A stretch of 64,000 nt of DNA from JAHRAW01 sp028066695 (GTDB taxonomy: Bacteria; Pseudomonadota; Gammaproteobacteria; Arenicellales; Poriferihabitantaceae): NCBI GenBank assembly GCA_963457535.1, contig OY734803.1, forward strand, positions 1-64,000. The letters are read 5' to 3'. Within the stretch, counting starts at the first letter, position 1. Every line of letters starts with the position of its first letter. A model generated the notes under the pieces. It searched no databases, was not told the origin of the DNA, and saw nothing but the letters and a program-made list of their open reading frames with translations. This document shows positions 30,913 to 39,068 of this stretch, piece by piece. The translations under genes and the position numbers were made by a program.

Positions 30913-31290
30913 ATGCGCGAAGCCGAGCGAACCCGCCGCGTCGCCGAACTCATCCGCCGCGAATTGTCCGGGCTGCTGGCGCGCGAGGTGGATGACCGGC
31001 GCATGCGCATGGTGTCCATCACCGGCGTGGGCGTCAGCAAAGATTTAAAGCAGGCGGTCGTGCATGTCTCGGCGATGGAGGAGGGCGCCGACCCGGCCGA
31101 AATTGAAAAGGCGCTGAACGGCGCGGCAAAATATCTGCGCTACCTGCTCGGGCGGCAACTGGAAATGAAGAGCACGCCGGCGCTGCGGTTTTGCTACGAC
31201 CACAGCATTCGGCGCGGCATGGAAATGTCGCAACTGATTGATTCGCTGGTCGGGGAGGGCGGCGCCAAGAATGGCGCGCGGCGCGCCTAA
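30913..31290 (+). CDS. rbfA: 30S ribosome-binding factor RbfA
   Basis: A 125-residue KH-like protein that binds the 30S subunit and helps 16S rRNA 5'-end maturation. Family features include the N-terminal R-V-A-E-L-I-R-R-E-L helix, the ITGVGVSKDLKQAVVHVS strand region, and the LRYLLGRQLEMKSTPALRF segment. It lies six bases after infB and overlaps truB by 20 bases, continuing the operon order known from E. coli. Confidence 0.94.
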   Translation: MREAERTRRVAELIRRELSGLLAREVDDRRMRMVSITGVGVSKDLKQAVVHVSAMEEGADPAEIEKALNGAAKYLRYLLGRQLEMKSTPALRFCYDHSIRRGMEMSQLIDSLVGEGGAKNGARRA

Positions 31291-32188
31291 GTCGCGCGGC
31301 GCGCCGGTGAACGGCATGCTGCTGTTTGACAAGCCGGCCGGACTGACTTCCAACCGCGCGCTGCAGCATGTAAAACGCCTGCTCAACGCGCGCAAAGGCG
31401 GCCACACCGGGAGTTTGGACCCGGTCGCCACCGGTCTGCTGCCGCTGTGCTTCGGCGAGACCACGCGCATCGCCGGGCTGTTTCTCGGCGCGGACAAGGG
31501 CTACCGCGTGCAAATCCGCCTCGGCGTCTCCACCGACAGCGGCGACCGCGACGGGAAGGTGCTGCGCGAGGCCGAGGTCGCGGTGGAGGAAGCCGGGTTG
31601 CGCGCCGCGCTGGACAAATTCCGCGGGAGTTTTGAACAGGTGCCGCCGATGCATTCGGCGATCAAGCGCGACGGCACGCCGCTCTACAAACTCGCGCGGC
31701 GCGGCATTGAAGTGGAGCGCAAAGCGCGCGCGGTCACCGTGCATGAATTGGAACTGGAAAAGTGGAGCAATGATTTGCTGGAACTGCGGCTGTCCTGCTC
31801 GCGCGGTTTTTATGTGCGCGCGCTCGCGACCGACCTCGGCGAGGCGCTCGGTTGCGGCGCGCATGTCAGCGAATTGCGCCGCCTCTCGGTCGGGGATTTT
31901 TCGGTGGAAGACGCGGTTACCACCGAGAAATTGGAGGCGTTGGAATCCCCGCGCGAGCGGCGCGCATTGCTATTGCCGACCGAGCGCGGCCTGGCGCATC
32001 TCCCCGAAGTGAAACTCGCGGCCGGCGCCGCGCAGCAACTCCGCCGCGGCCGCCGCCTGCGCGCGCCGCCGGAAAACCCCGCGCGCGGACTGGTGCGCGT
32101 CTACGCCGACGGCGCCGGCTTTTTGGGCCTGGCGGAAATCGGCGACGACGGCAGCCTCACGCCGCGCCGGATGTTTGCAGGGGGTTGA
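31271..32188 (+). CDS. truB: tRNA pseudouridine(55) synthase TruB
   Basis: A 305-residue enzyme that converts U55 to pseudouridine in the T loop of tRNAs. The catalytic Asp is D50 in GGHTGSLDPVATG; the family opening GMLLFDKPAGLTSN is at 15-28. The C-terminus carries a small PUA-like region. The ATG at 31271 lies inside the end of rbfA. The stop codon overlaps the -35 box of the next promoter. In E. coli rpsO and pnp follow; here they do not, and two unrecognised small genes take that place. Confidence 0.95.
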   Translation: MARGAPKSRGAPVNGMLLFDKPAGLTSNRALQHVKRLLNARKGGHTGSLDPVATGLLPLCFGETTRIAGLFLGADKGYRVQIRLGVSTDSGDRDGKVLREAEVAVEEAGLRAALDKFRGSFEQVPPMHSAIKRDGTPLYKLARRGIEVERKARAVTVHELELEKWSNDLLELRLSCSRGFYVRALATDLGEALGCGAHVSELRRLSVGDFSVEDAVTTEKLEALESPRERRALLLPTERGLAHLPEVKLAAGAAQQLRRGRRLRAPPENPARGLVRVYADGAGFLGLAEIGDDGSLTPRRMFAGG

Positions 32189-32213
32189 CGCGCGGCGGGG
32201 TTTTGGGCATGAT
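32185..32213 (+). promoter_or_regulatory. Promoter for the small membrane gene pair
   Basis: TTGACG (32185-32190), a 17-base spacer and CATGAT (32208-32213). The -35 box overlaps the truB stop codon. It would start transcription about 30 bases before the next start codon and make the small genes independent of the nusA operon. Confidence 0.5.
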
Positions 32214-32248
32214 GCGCGTTCTTGGAATCACGGTGATAGGAGGTCGGT

Positions 32249-32533
32249 ATGAAGACGAAGAAGAAGTTGGTGCGGGGGATGAAAGTGAAAGATGCGGAGA
32301 CGACGAAATTCCCGCATGCGCATGCGCGCGCGGACCTGCGGCAGTGGGCTGTGATAGTATTGGCCGCGGGCTTCATCGGCTATTTCGCTCCGTCGGTGGC
32401 CGGCGCGCAAGCGCAGATCAAAGATGCCGCGCTGTTGGCGGTGTTCGGGGCTGTTGCCTGGGTGTCCGCATCCTATCTGCCCCTGCCGAAACTCAACTTA
32501 ACCAATGCGCGAAAGCGCGGGAGGCAAGCATGA
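32249..32533 (+). CDS. Small predicted membrane protein, function unknown
   Basis: A 94-residue protein, not recognised. The start is well supported: a perfect AGGAGGT lies at 32238-32244, just before the ATG. The N-terminus is very lysine-rich (MKTKKKLVRGMKVK). Two hydrophobic stretches, about residues 33-53 and 57-80, could be membrane helices, and the C-terminus is basic. Its stop overlaps the next start as ATGA, so the two small genes are probably translated together. It looks like a two-helix inner-membrane protein; no known family was identified. Confidence 0.6.
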   Translation: MKTKKKLVRGMKVKDAETTKFPHAHARADLRQWAVIVLAAGFIGYFAPSVAGAQAQIKDAALLAVFGAVAWVSASYLPLPKLNLTNARKRGRQA

Positions 32534-32691
32534 CTTTCAGCATGCCCATGGCGTTTTACATCCAACTCGTCGGCGTTCCGCTGATGTTCATGGTTGCCGC
32601 CCTCCTGACCGAGTATTACGAAGAGAAGCACCGCGCCGAGCAGGAGGAGTGGGACGAGGACTGGGAAGGGCTGGGCGAAGAGGACGAGTAG
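32530..32691 (+). CDS. Very small membrane protein with acidic tail, function unknown
   Basis: A 53-residue protein, not recognised. The ATG overlaps the stop of the preceding gene and has a GGAGG-like ribosome binding site within that gene's end. Residues 8-27 (FYIQLVGVPLMFMVAALL) form a likely single membrane helix. The tail from about residue 28 is strongly charged and ends in a run of Glu, Asp and Trp. The acidic tail contrasts with the basic partner, suggesting the two may interact; that is inference. Confidence 0.55.
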   Translation: MTFSMPMAFYIQLVGVPLMFMVAALLTEYYEEKHRAEQEEWDEDWEGLGEEDE

Positions 32692-32740
32692 CGCCGCCGA
32701 AAACGCGGCGCGCATCTCCCCCATCCGTCGCCGCGAAAAT

Positions 32741-32816
32741 TGGCTCCCCGGGACAGACTCGAACTGCCGACAGGGTGGTTAACAGCCACCTGCTCTACCA
32801 ACTGAGCTACCGGGGA
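32741..32816 (-). tRNA. tRNA-Asn (GTT)
   Basis: A 76-nt cloverleaf with encoded CCA. The seven-base acceptor stem TCCCCGG pairs perfectly, the anticodon stem is GGTGG/CCACC, and the loop CTGTTAA gives anticodon GTT. It is divergent from uvrB and preceded by a good promoter. Confidence 0.96.
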
Positions 32817-32825
32817 TTGCCCCGA

Positions 32826-32854
32826 ATGCTACCCGCGGACGCGCCGCAAGTCAA
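32826..32854 (-). promoter_or_regulatory. Promoter for tRNA-Asn
   Basis: On the minus strand: TTGACT (32849-32854), exactly 17 bases, then TAGCAT (32826-32831), about ten bases before the tRNA 5' end. It is one of the best sigma-70-type matches in the window. Confidence 0.75.
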
Positions 32855-32896
32855 GCGCCGCGCGCGCCGCCGGCGGCGGCTACAATCCCCGGCGGC

Positions 32897-34921
32897 ATGA
32901 AACCCGCCGACTACCACCTGCAGAGCGAGTTCACCCCGGCCGGCGACCAGCCGGCGGCGATTCGCGCGCTGCTCGGCGGGCTGCGCGACGGCGAGGCCTT
33001 TCAGACGCTGCTCGGCGTCACCGGCTCCGGCAAGACTTTCACCATGGCGAACATCATCGCCGACACCGGGCGGCCGGCGCTGATCCTCGCGCACAACAAA
33101 ACCCTGGCCGCGCAGTTGTATTCGGAGATGCGCGATTTTTTTCCGCGCAACGCGGTGGAGTATTTCGTCTCCTACTACGACTATTACCAGCCCGAGGCCT
33201 ATGTGCCGAGTTCCGACACTTACATTGAGAAGGACGCGTCGGTCAACGACCATATAGACCAGATGCGCCTGTCGGCGACCAAGGCGCTGCTGGAGCGGCG
33301 CGATGTGATCATCGTCGCCACGGTGTCGGCGATTTACGGGCTGGGCGATCCGGATTCCTACCACCGCATGATCCTGCATTTAAAGCAGGGCGGGCGCATG
33401 GAGCAGCGCGAAATTTTGCAGCGGCTGGCCGAGATGCAATACACGCGCAACGACCTGGAACTGCGCCGCGCGACCTTCCGCGTGCGCGGCGATGTCATTG
33501 ATGTCTACCCGGCCGAGTCCGAGCGCTTTGCGGTGCGCATTGAATTGTTCGGCGATGAAATAGAAAGCCTGGCGAAGTTTGACCCGCTGAGCGGCGAAGT
33601 GGACGCGAAATTGAAGCGGGTCACGGTGTATCCGAAGAGCCACTATGTGACGCCGCCGGAAACCATCCGCGAAATCCTCGGCGAAATTCGCAACGAACTG
33701 CACGAGCGCCTCGGCGCGCTGCGCGACGGCGGCAAACTGGTGGAGGCGCAGCGCCTGGAACAGCGCACGCATTACGACTTGGAAATGATGCGCGAACTCG
33801 GCTATTGCAGCGGCATTGAAAATTATTCGCGCTACCTGTCCGGGCGCGCGCCGGGGCAGCCGCCGCCGACGCTGATGGACTACCTGCCGAAAAACTCCCT
33901 GCTGTTCATAGACGAAAGCCACGCCACCATTCCGCAGGTCGGCGCGATGTACCGCGGCGACCGCTCGCGCAAGGAGAACCTGGTGGAATACGGCTTTCGC
34001 CTGCCGTCCGCGCTGGACAACCGCCCGCTGCGTTTTGACGAGTTTGAGAACCTGCTGCCGCAGACGATTTTTGTGTCGGCGACGCCGGGCGCGTATGAGG
34101 AGGAGCGCGCCGCGCCGGTGGTGGAGCAGGTAGTGCGCCCGACCGGGCTGCTGGATCCGGAACTGGAAATGCGCCCGGTGGAATCGCAGGTGGACGACTT
34201 GCTGTCCGAAATCAACCTGCGCGCTGAGCGCGGCGAGCGCGTGCTGGTGACCACGCTGACCAAGCGCATGGCCGAGGACCTGACCGAATACCTGCACGAA
34301 CACGGCGTGCGCGTCCGCTACCTGCATTCCGACATTGACACCGTGGAGCGCGTGGAAATCATCCGCGATTTGCGCAGCGCGGTGTTTGATGTGCTGGTCG
34401 GCATCAACTTGCTGCGCGAAGGCCTGGACATTCCGGAGGTCTCGCTGGTCGCGATTCTGGACGCCGACAAGGAGGGATTTTTGCGCTCGGCGCGCTCGCT
34501 GATTCAAACCATCGGCCGCGCCGCGCGCAACATCAACGGGCGCGTGATTTTATACGCCGACACCGTCACCGATTCCATCGCGCAGGCGATGCGCGAGACC
34601 AAGCGGCGGCGCGACAAGCAGCGCGCGCACAACCGCCGCCACTCCATTCGCCCGAAGAGCATCGTCAAGCCGGTCAAGGACATCATTGAGGGCGTCACCG
34701 CGAACGACTCGGCCTGGGGGGAATTGCCGGAGACGCTCACTGTTTCCGAGAGCGACGGCGAATACACGCGCGCGACTCCGAAAGAACTGGGCAAACTCCT
34801 GCGGCAATTGGAAAAGGAAATGTATGCGCACGCCAAGAACCTGGAGTTTGAAGCGGCCGCGGCCGCGCGCGACCGCATCAAAAAAATTCGCGACGGGAGT
34901 TTTTTGCCGAAGGCCGGGTAG
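32897..34921 (+). CDS. uvrB: UvrABC system protein B
   Basis: A 674-residue helicase-like subunit of nucleotide excision repair; E. coli UvrB is 673 residues. It has Walker A GVTGSGKT (40-47), the damage-probing beta-hairpin segment YYDYYQPEAYVP (about 94-105), the DESH box (IDESHAT), the helicase-motif region GINLLREGLDIPEVSLV, and a C-terminal UVR domain (about 633-667) that contacts UvrC. A TACAAT hexamer at 32881-32886 could be a -10 box, but it lies only ten bases from the ATG and no -35 match was seen. It converges on maf. Confidence 0.97.
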   Translation: MKPADYHLQSEFTPAGDQPAAIRALLGGLRDGEAFQTLLGVTGSGKTFTMANIIADTGRPALILAHNKTLAAQLYSEMRDFFPRNAVEYFVSYYDYYQPEAYVPSSDTYIEKDASVNDHIDQMRLSATKALLERRDVIIVATVSAIYGLGDPDSYHRMILHLKQGGRMEQREILQRLAEMQYTRNDLELRRATFRVRGDVIDVYPAESERFAVRIELFGDEIESLAKFDPLSGEVDAKLKRVTVYPKSHYVTPPETIREILGEIRNELHERLGALRDGGKLVEAQRLEQRTHYDLEMMRELGYCSGIENYSRYLSGRAPGQPPPTLMDYLPKNSLLFIDESHATIPQVGAMYRGDRSRKENLVEYGFRLPSALDNRPLRFDEFENLLPQTIFVSATPGAYEEERAAPVVEQVVRPTGLLDPELEMRPVESQVDDLLSEINLRAERGERVLVTTLTKRMAEDLTEYLHEHGVRVRYLHSDIDTVERVEIIRDLRSAVFDVLVGINLLREGLDIPEVSLVAILDADKEGFLRSARSLIQTIGRAARNINGRVILYADTVTDSIAQAMRETKRRRDKQRAHNRRHSIRPKSIVKPVKDIIEGVTANDSAWGELPETLTVSESDGEYTRATPKELGKLLRQLEKEMYAHAKNLEFEAAAAARDRIKKIRDGSFLPKAG

Positions 34922-34930
34922 CGAAACTTT

Positions 34931-35521
34931 TCAGACCAGTTGCACGCCGGCGCGCGCCAGCATTTCGGTTAGCCGAATCAGCGGCATGCCGAACAGCGTG
35001 TTCGGGTCGTCTCCGTGCAGGCGTTTCAGCAGCGCGATGCCGGGCCCCTCGGCTTTCAGACTGCCGCAGCAGTTGTAGGGTTTTTCCGCCGCGAGATACC
35101 GTTCAATTTCCTCGTCGGTAAACTCGCGAAACTCCACGGTAAACGGCTCCACCGCGCATTCGCATTTTCCAGTTGCCGCGTCCAGCAGCGCGACGCCGGC
35201 ATGCAGGGTCGCCGCGCCGCCGCGCATTTTTTGCAGTTGCCGCGCCGCGTCTTCGTGGTCGCGCGGTTTGCCGATGATTTCGCCGCGGTGTTCGGCGACC
35301 TGGTCGGAGCCGATGAGCAGCGCGCCGGGGTGGCGCGCGGCGACCGCTTCGGCTTTTTCGCGCGACAGGCGCGCGACCAAATCCGGCGCGCGCTCGCCGC
35401 GCCGCGCGCTTTCGTCTATGTCCGGCGCGTCCGCGGTGAAGCGCAGTTGCAAACTTTCCAGCATGCGCCGCCGCTCGGGCGAGGACGAGGCGAGCACGAT
35501 TTTGCGGGCGGGCGGCATCAC
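34931..35521 (-). CDS. Maf-family nucleoside triphosphate pyrophosphatase (YceF-like)
   Basis: A 196-residue Maf-like protein. Family features: LASSSPERRRMLESL near the N-terminus, ARLSREKAEAVA, GSDQVAEHRGEIIGKP with the catalytic Asp, and the C-terminal EGPGIALLKRLHGDDPNTLFGMPL segment. The SDQV and C-terminal pattern resemble the YceF subgroup (7-methyl-GTP pyrophosphatase) more than the dTTP/UTP subgroup, but the exact substrate is inferred. It lies 18 bases after tRNA-Arg on the same strand, probably in a read-through unit with gatCAB. Confidence 0.9.
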   Translation of the reverse strand: MMPPARKIVLASSSPERRRMLESLQLRFTADAPDIDESARRGERAPDLVARLSREKAEAVAARHPGALLIGSDQVAEHRGEIIGKPRDHEDAARQLQKMRGGAATLHAGVALLDAATGKCECAVEPFTVEFREFTDEEIERYLAAEKPYNCCGSLKAEGPGIALLKRLHGDDPNTLFGMPLIRLTEMLARAGVQLV

Positions 35522-35539
35522 AAAAAGAGGAGGGGAAAC

Positions 35540-35616
35540 TGGCGGGCCTGGAGGGACTCGAACCCCCGACCACCTGGTTCGAAGCCAGGTACTCTATCCG
35601 GCTGAGCTACAGGCCC
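35540..35616 (-). tRNA. tRNA-Arg (TCG)
   Basis: A 77-nt cloverleaf with encoded CCA. Acceptor GGGCCTG pairs with CAGGCCC; the anticodon stem CCTGG/CCAGG encloses loop CTTCGAA, giving anticodon TCG, which reads CGA-type arginine codons. It is sandwiched between gatB and maf on the same strand. No convincing promoter of its own was seen, so it may be processed from the gat transcript. Confidence 0.93.
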
Positions 35617-35656
35617 TCGGCGATAGCAACATCTTCGCGCAGTTTTACCGCAAAAC

Positions 35657-37117
35657 TCATTCGCTGTCCAGCGCGCGCCGCAGCATCTCATTGACCCGCG
35701 CCGGCTCGGCCTTGCCGCCGCTCGCCTGCATCACCCGCCCGACAAAAAATCCGAACACCTTTTGCTTGCCGGCGCGGTATTGCGCGGCCTGCTCGGGGTG
35801 CTCGGCGACCACGCGCGCGACCACATTTTCAATTTCGGAATCGTCGGTGATTTGCTTCAATCCGCGCGCATTGATGATTTCATCCACGCCGCCTTCGCCG
35901 CGCCACACCGCCTGAAAAACTTCCTTCGCGCTTTTGCCGGAGATGCTGCGGTCGGCGATGCGCGCGAGAATTTCGGCGAGTTGCGCGCCGCCGAGCGGCG
36001 ACTCTTCAATGCGCAAACCGTCGCGGTTCAGCGCCGCGCTCAATTCGCCGAGCATCCAGTTCGCCGCGGTTTTTGCGTCGGCGCCGGCCGCGGTTGCGGT
36101 TTCAAAATAATCGGCGAAACCTCGGTCAAACGCGAGTTTTGCCGCGTCGCGCGCCGGCAGTTGAAAGTCGCGCTCAAAGCGCAACTTTCGCGCGCCGGGC
36201 AATTCCGGCAAATCGGCGCGCGCGGCTTCAATGAATTCCTCGTCCAGCACCAGCGGCGGCAGGTCCGGGTCGGGAAAATAGCGGTAGTCGTGCGCGTCCT
36301 CTTTGGAGCGCATCGGGCGGGTCTGGTCAAGGTCGGCGTCGTAGAGCCGCGTCTCCTGCGCGACCGCGCCGCCGCTTTCCAGAATTTCGGTTTGCCGGGC
36401 GATTTCATGCGCGATCGCTTTTTCCACGAAGCGAAACGAATTGAGGTTTTTGATTTCGGCGCGCGTGCCGAGTTCGGACGCGCCGGCGCGGCGCAGCGAC
36501 ACATTCGCATCGCAACGAAACGAGCCTTCCTGCATGTTGCCGTCGGAAACGCCGAGGTATTTAACCAGCGCGTGCAGCGCGCGCAAATACGCGGCCGCCT
36601 CGGCCGGCGAGCGCAAGTCCGGCTCGGAAACGATTTCCAGCAGCGGCGCGCCGGCGCGGTTTAAATCTATGCCGCTCATGCCGTCAAAATCTTCGTGCAG
36701 CGATTTTCCCGCGTCTTCCTCAAGGTGCGCGCGGGTGATGCCGATGCGTTTCACGCCGCCGCCATTGTTGTCGTCGTCTTCTTCGGCGATTTCCAAATGC
36801 CCGGCGCCGACCACCGGATGTTCATACTGGCTGATTTGGTAGCCCTTCGGCAGGTCCGGGTAAAAGTAGTGCTTGCGCGCGAACAGCGAGCGGCGGTTGA
36901 TTTTTGCGCCGATGGCCAGCCCGAAACGCACCGCGAGGCGCGCGGCCTCGCGGTTCATCACCGGCAGCGTGCCGGGCAGCGCGACGCTGAGCGCGCATGC
37001 CTGCGTGTTGGCGTCCGCGCCGTAGGCATTGGCCGCCGGCGCGAAAATCTTGCCGGCGGTTTGCAACTGCACATGCACCTCCAGCCCGATGACCGCCTCC
37101 CACTTCGCCGCGTTCAT
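35657..37117 (-). CDS. gatB: Aspartyl/glutamyl-tRNA amidotransferase subunit B
   Basis: A 486-residue GatB that binds mischarged Asp-tRNA-Asn or Glu-tRNA-Gln and activates it for amidation. Family features: WEAVIGLEVHVQLQT at the N-terminus, FARKHYFYPDLPKGYQISQYE, the acidic cradle, and the C-terminal tRNA-binding YqeY-like tail (about 410-480). The start overlaps the gatA stop as ATGA. With GatA and GatC it forms the GatCAB complex. Confidence 0.96.
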   Translation of the reverse strand: MNAAKWEAVIGLEVHVQLQTAGKIFAPAANAYGADANTQACALSVALPGTLPVMNREAARLAVRFGLAIGAKINRRSLFARKHYFYPDLPKGYQISQYEHPVVGAGHLEIAEEDDDNNGGGVKRIGITRAHLEEDAGKSLHEDFDGMSGIDLNRAGAPLLEIVSEPDLRSPAEAAAYLRALHALVKYLGVSDGNMQEGSFRCDANVSLRRAGASELGTRAEIKNLNSFRFVEKAIAHEIARQTEILESGGAVAQETRLYDADLDQTRPMRSKEDAHDYRYFPDPDLPPLVLDEEFIEAARADLPELPGARKLRFERDFQLPARDAAKLAFDRGFADYFETATAAGADAKTAANWMLGELSAALNRDGLRIEESPLGGAQLAEILARIADRSISGKSAKEVFQAVWRGEGGVDEIINARGLKQITDDSEIENVVARVVAEHPEQAAQYRAGKQKVFGFFVGRVMQASGGKAEPARVNEMLRRALDSE

Positions 37118-38619
37118 GAAAAATTCTCCGGCGCGCGCAAATGCCAGTCGGTGGCGAGTTGGAATTGGTGCGCGGCGCGCAGCAGCGAGGCCTCGTCCAA
37201 ATAGCGGCCGATCAACTGCAGCCCGACCGGCAGGCCGGCGCGGTCAAAGCCGGCCGGGATGGAAATGCCGGGAAGCCCGGCGAGGTTGACCGCGTTGGTG
37301 AAAATGTCGCTGTAATACATGGCCACCGGGTTGCCGAGTTTTTCGCCGAGCGCAAACGCGGTTTGCGGCGTGGTCGGTCCGGCGAGGATGTCGCATTTTT
37401 CAAATGCGCGCGCGAAATCCTCGGCGATTAAACGCCGCAGTTTTTGCGCCTTGATGTAATACGCGTCGTAGTAGCCGGCGGCGAGCACGAACGCGCCGAC
37501 CAGCAGGCGGCGCTTCACTTCCGCGCCGAAACCCTCGGCGCGGGTGCGCTCGTAGAAATCGTTCAGGTCGGCGTATTTTGCAGCGCGGTGGCCGTAGCGA
37601 ATGCCGTCAAAGCGCGCCAGATTGGACGAGGCCTCGGCCGGCGCGAGCACATAGTAGCAGGGCACCGCGGCCGCGCTGTTCGGAAGTTCCACTTCGCAAA
37701 TTTTTGCGCCCAACTTTTGCAGTTGCTCGGCCGCGGACTGTGCCGCGCCCGCGACATCCTCGGCGACTCCGTCTCCGAAAAATTCCTTCGGCAGGCCGAC
37801 GGTCATGCCGGACAGGGGGGGGGAGCCCCCCCCACCCCCACCCTCATTCAACAAGTTCGGGTAGTCGGGCACTTCCTCGCGCAGCGAAGTCGCGTCGCGC
37901 GCGTCAAAACCGGAAATCTCGCGCAGCAACAGCGCCGCGTCCTCGGCGCTGCGCGCGATCACGCCGCCCTGATCCAGCGAAGAGGCGAAGGCGACCATGC
38001 CATAGCGCGACACCCGGCCGTAACTCGGCTTGATGCCGGTCAGCGAGCAGAACGCGGCCGGCTGGCGAATGGAGCCGCCGGTGTCGCTGGCGGTCGCGGC
38101 CGCGGCGAGTCCGGCGGCGACCGCCGCGGCCGAGCCGCCCGAACTGCCGCCCGGCACGCGCGCCTCGTCCCACGGGTTGCGCGCCGCGCCGTAATAACTG
38201 GTCTCGGTGGAGGCGCCCATCGCGAATTCGTCCATGTTGCTTTTCGCCAGCGAAACCGCGCCGGCCGCGCCGAGTTTTTCAATGATGTGCGCGTCGTAGG
38301 GCGAGATGAAATTCTCCAGCATTTTTGAGCCGCAACTGGTCAGCACGCCGCGCGTGCAGAACAAATCCTTGTGCACCAGCGGAATGCCGGCGAGCGCGCC
38401 GACGCTGTCCCCATCGCCGCCATTTTGCCGCAGCGCGCGGTCGGCGTCGCGCGCCTGCGCCAGCGCGCCTTCCGCGGTCACCGTTATCAGCGAATTCAGC
38501 CGCTCGGATTTTTCAATGCGCGCCAAAAAGTGGCGCGTCAATTCCTCGCAGGAATATTCGCCGGCGCGCAGCGCGGCGGCGTGCGCGGTGATGCTGCGGT
38601 GGTGCAGCGCGTCGGTCAT
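37114..38619 (-). CDS. gatA: Aspartyl/glutamyl-tRNA amidotransferase subunit A
   Basis: A 501-residue amidase-signature enzyme that releases ammonia from glutamine and, within GatCAB, amidates mischarged tRNA. The catalytic Lys-cisSer-Ser triad is visible: K84 in LVHKDLFC, S159 in PGGSSGGSA and S183 in SDTGGSIRQ. Odd feature: a glycine-rich insert (G260-G265 then SPP) just before GMTVGLPKEFF, encoded by adjoining runs of G and C. The frame stays open across it, as expected for an essential gene. It lies 11 bases after gatC and overlaps gatB. Confidence 0.96.
   Translation of the reverse strand: MTDALHHRSITAHAAALRAGEYSCEELTRHFLARIEKSERLNSLITVTAEGALAQARDADRALRQNGGDGDSVGALAGIPLVHKDLFCTRGVLTSCGSKMLENFISPYDAHIIEKLGAAGAVSLAKSNMDEFAMGASTETSYYGAARNPWDEARVPGGSSGGSAAAVAAGLAAAATASDTGGSIRQPAAFCSLTGIKPSYGRVSRYGMVAFASSLDQGGVIARSAEDAALLLREISGFDARDATSLREEVPDYPNLLNEGGGGGGSPPLSGMTVGLPKEFFGDGVAEDVAGAAQSAAEQLQKLGAKICEVELPNSAAAVPCYYVLAPAEASSNLARFDGIRYGHRAAKYADLNDFYERTRAEGFGAEVKRRLLVGAFVLAAGYYDAYYIKAQKLRRLIAEDFARAFEKCDILAGPTTPQTAFALGEKLGNPVAMYYSDIFTNAVNLAGLPGISIPAGFDRAGLPVGLQLIGRYLDEASLLRAAHQFQLATDWHLRAPENFS
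37815..37833. repeat. Back-to-back G9/C8 homopolymers inside gatA
   Basis: Nine G residues (37815-37823), AG, then eight C residues (37826-37833) form an almost perfect palindrome within gatA, followed by further C-rich bases. It encodes the Gly-rich insert. Such runs are prone to slippage and to sequencing error, yet the frame is intact. Confidence 0.75.
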
Positions 38620-38630
38620 ATTTAAATAAC

Positions 38631-38933
38631 TTACTCGCCGAGTTTCGGCACTTTCGGCGCGAGATACAGGCCGCGCCGCGCGGCCGGGGCGATGCGCTGA
38701 AATTGGTCGCGGCGCGCCTCGTCGGGCGGCTCGGCCGAGTCGGGGCGCAGCCGCAATTCGGCCTCATGCGGATGCGACATGGGCGCGACGTCATCGGTGT
38801 CAAAGCGGTTCATTTCGCCGGCGAGTTCCAAAATGCGCGACAAATCGCGCGCCAATTCATCGCTTTGCGCCGGGTCGGTCTGAATGCGCGCGAGGCGGGC
38901 GATGTGGGCGATTTGCTCTCGGTCAATGCTCAT
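38631..38933 (-). CDS. gatC: Aspartyl/glutamyl-tRNA amidotransferase subunit C
   Basis: A 100-residue GatC that wraps around GatA and GatB and stabilises the complex. The start at MSIDREQIAHIARLARI matches the family; the longer upstream frame is not family-like. The C-terminal part has the usual DDVAPMSHP segment. It is the first gene of gatC-gatA-gatB and divergent from copy 5. Confidence 0.94.
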   Translation of the reverse strand: MSIDREQIAHIARLARIQTDPAQSDELARDLSRILELAGEMNRFDTDDVAPMSHPHEAELRLRPDSAEPPDEARRDQFQRIAPAARRGLYLAPKVPKLGE

Positions 38934-38980
38934 CGGGGTTTTATTGGTGAATTCGTTGGGGCGGGGCGGCGAATTGCGCG

Positions 38981-38986
38981 AATATA
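38981..38986 (-). promoter_or_regulatory. Candidate -10 element for gatCAB
   Basis: TATATT on the minus strand, 47 bases before the gatC start. No matching -35 box was found at standard spacing, so the call is tentative. Confidence 0.35.
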
Positions 38987-38998
38987 GCACCGCGCCGC

Positions 38999-39027
38999 TT
39001 GCATTTTCTCGCTGAATGCGGGATATT
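38999..39027 (+). promoter_or_regulatory. Candidate promoter for copy 5
   Basis: TTGCAT (38999-39004), a 17-base spacer and GATATT (39022-39027), about 41 bases before the copy 5 start. The GCATTTT context after the -35 box is like that before copies 2 and 4. It is divergent from the gatC upstream region. Confidence 0.5.
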
Positions 39028-39068
39028 CGCGCCTGAGCCTTTTCACTTCCCCGCTACCGGAGATTCCC

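Noticed and set aside
31852..32529. Long plus-strand frame ending at 32691 as one 279-residue gene
   Set aside because: Its first part overlaps truB and the 94-residue gene in another frame and looks like shadow sequence. Only the last 54 codons, with their own start and coupling, look real.
32881..32886. TACAAT as the uvrB promoter -10 box
   Set aside because: It lies only ten bases before the ATG with no -35 match, so it was mentioned in the gene entry but not called as a promoter.
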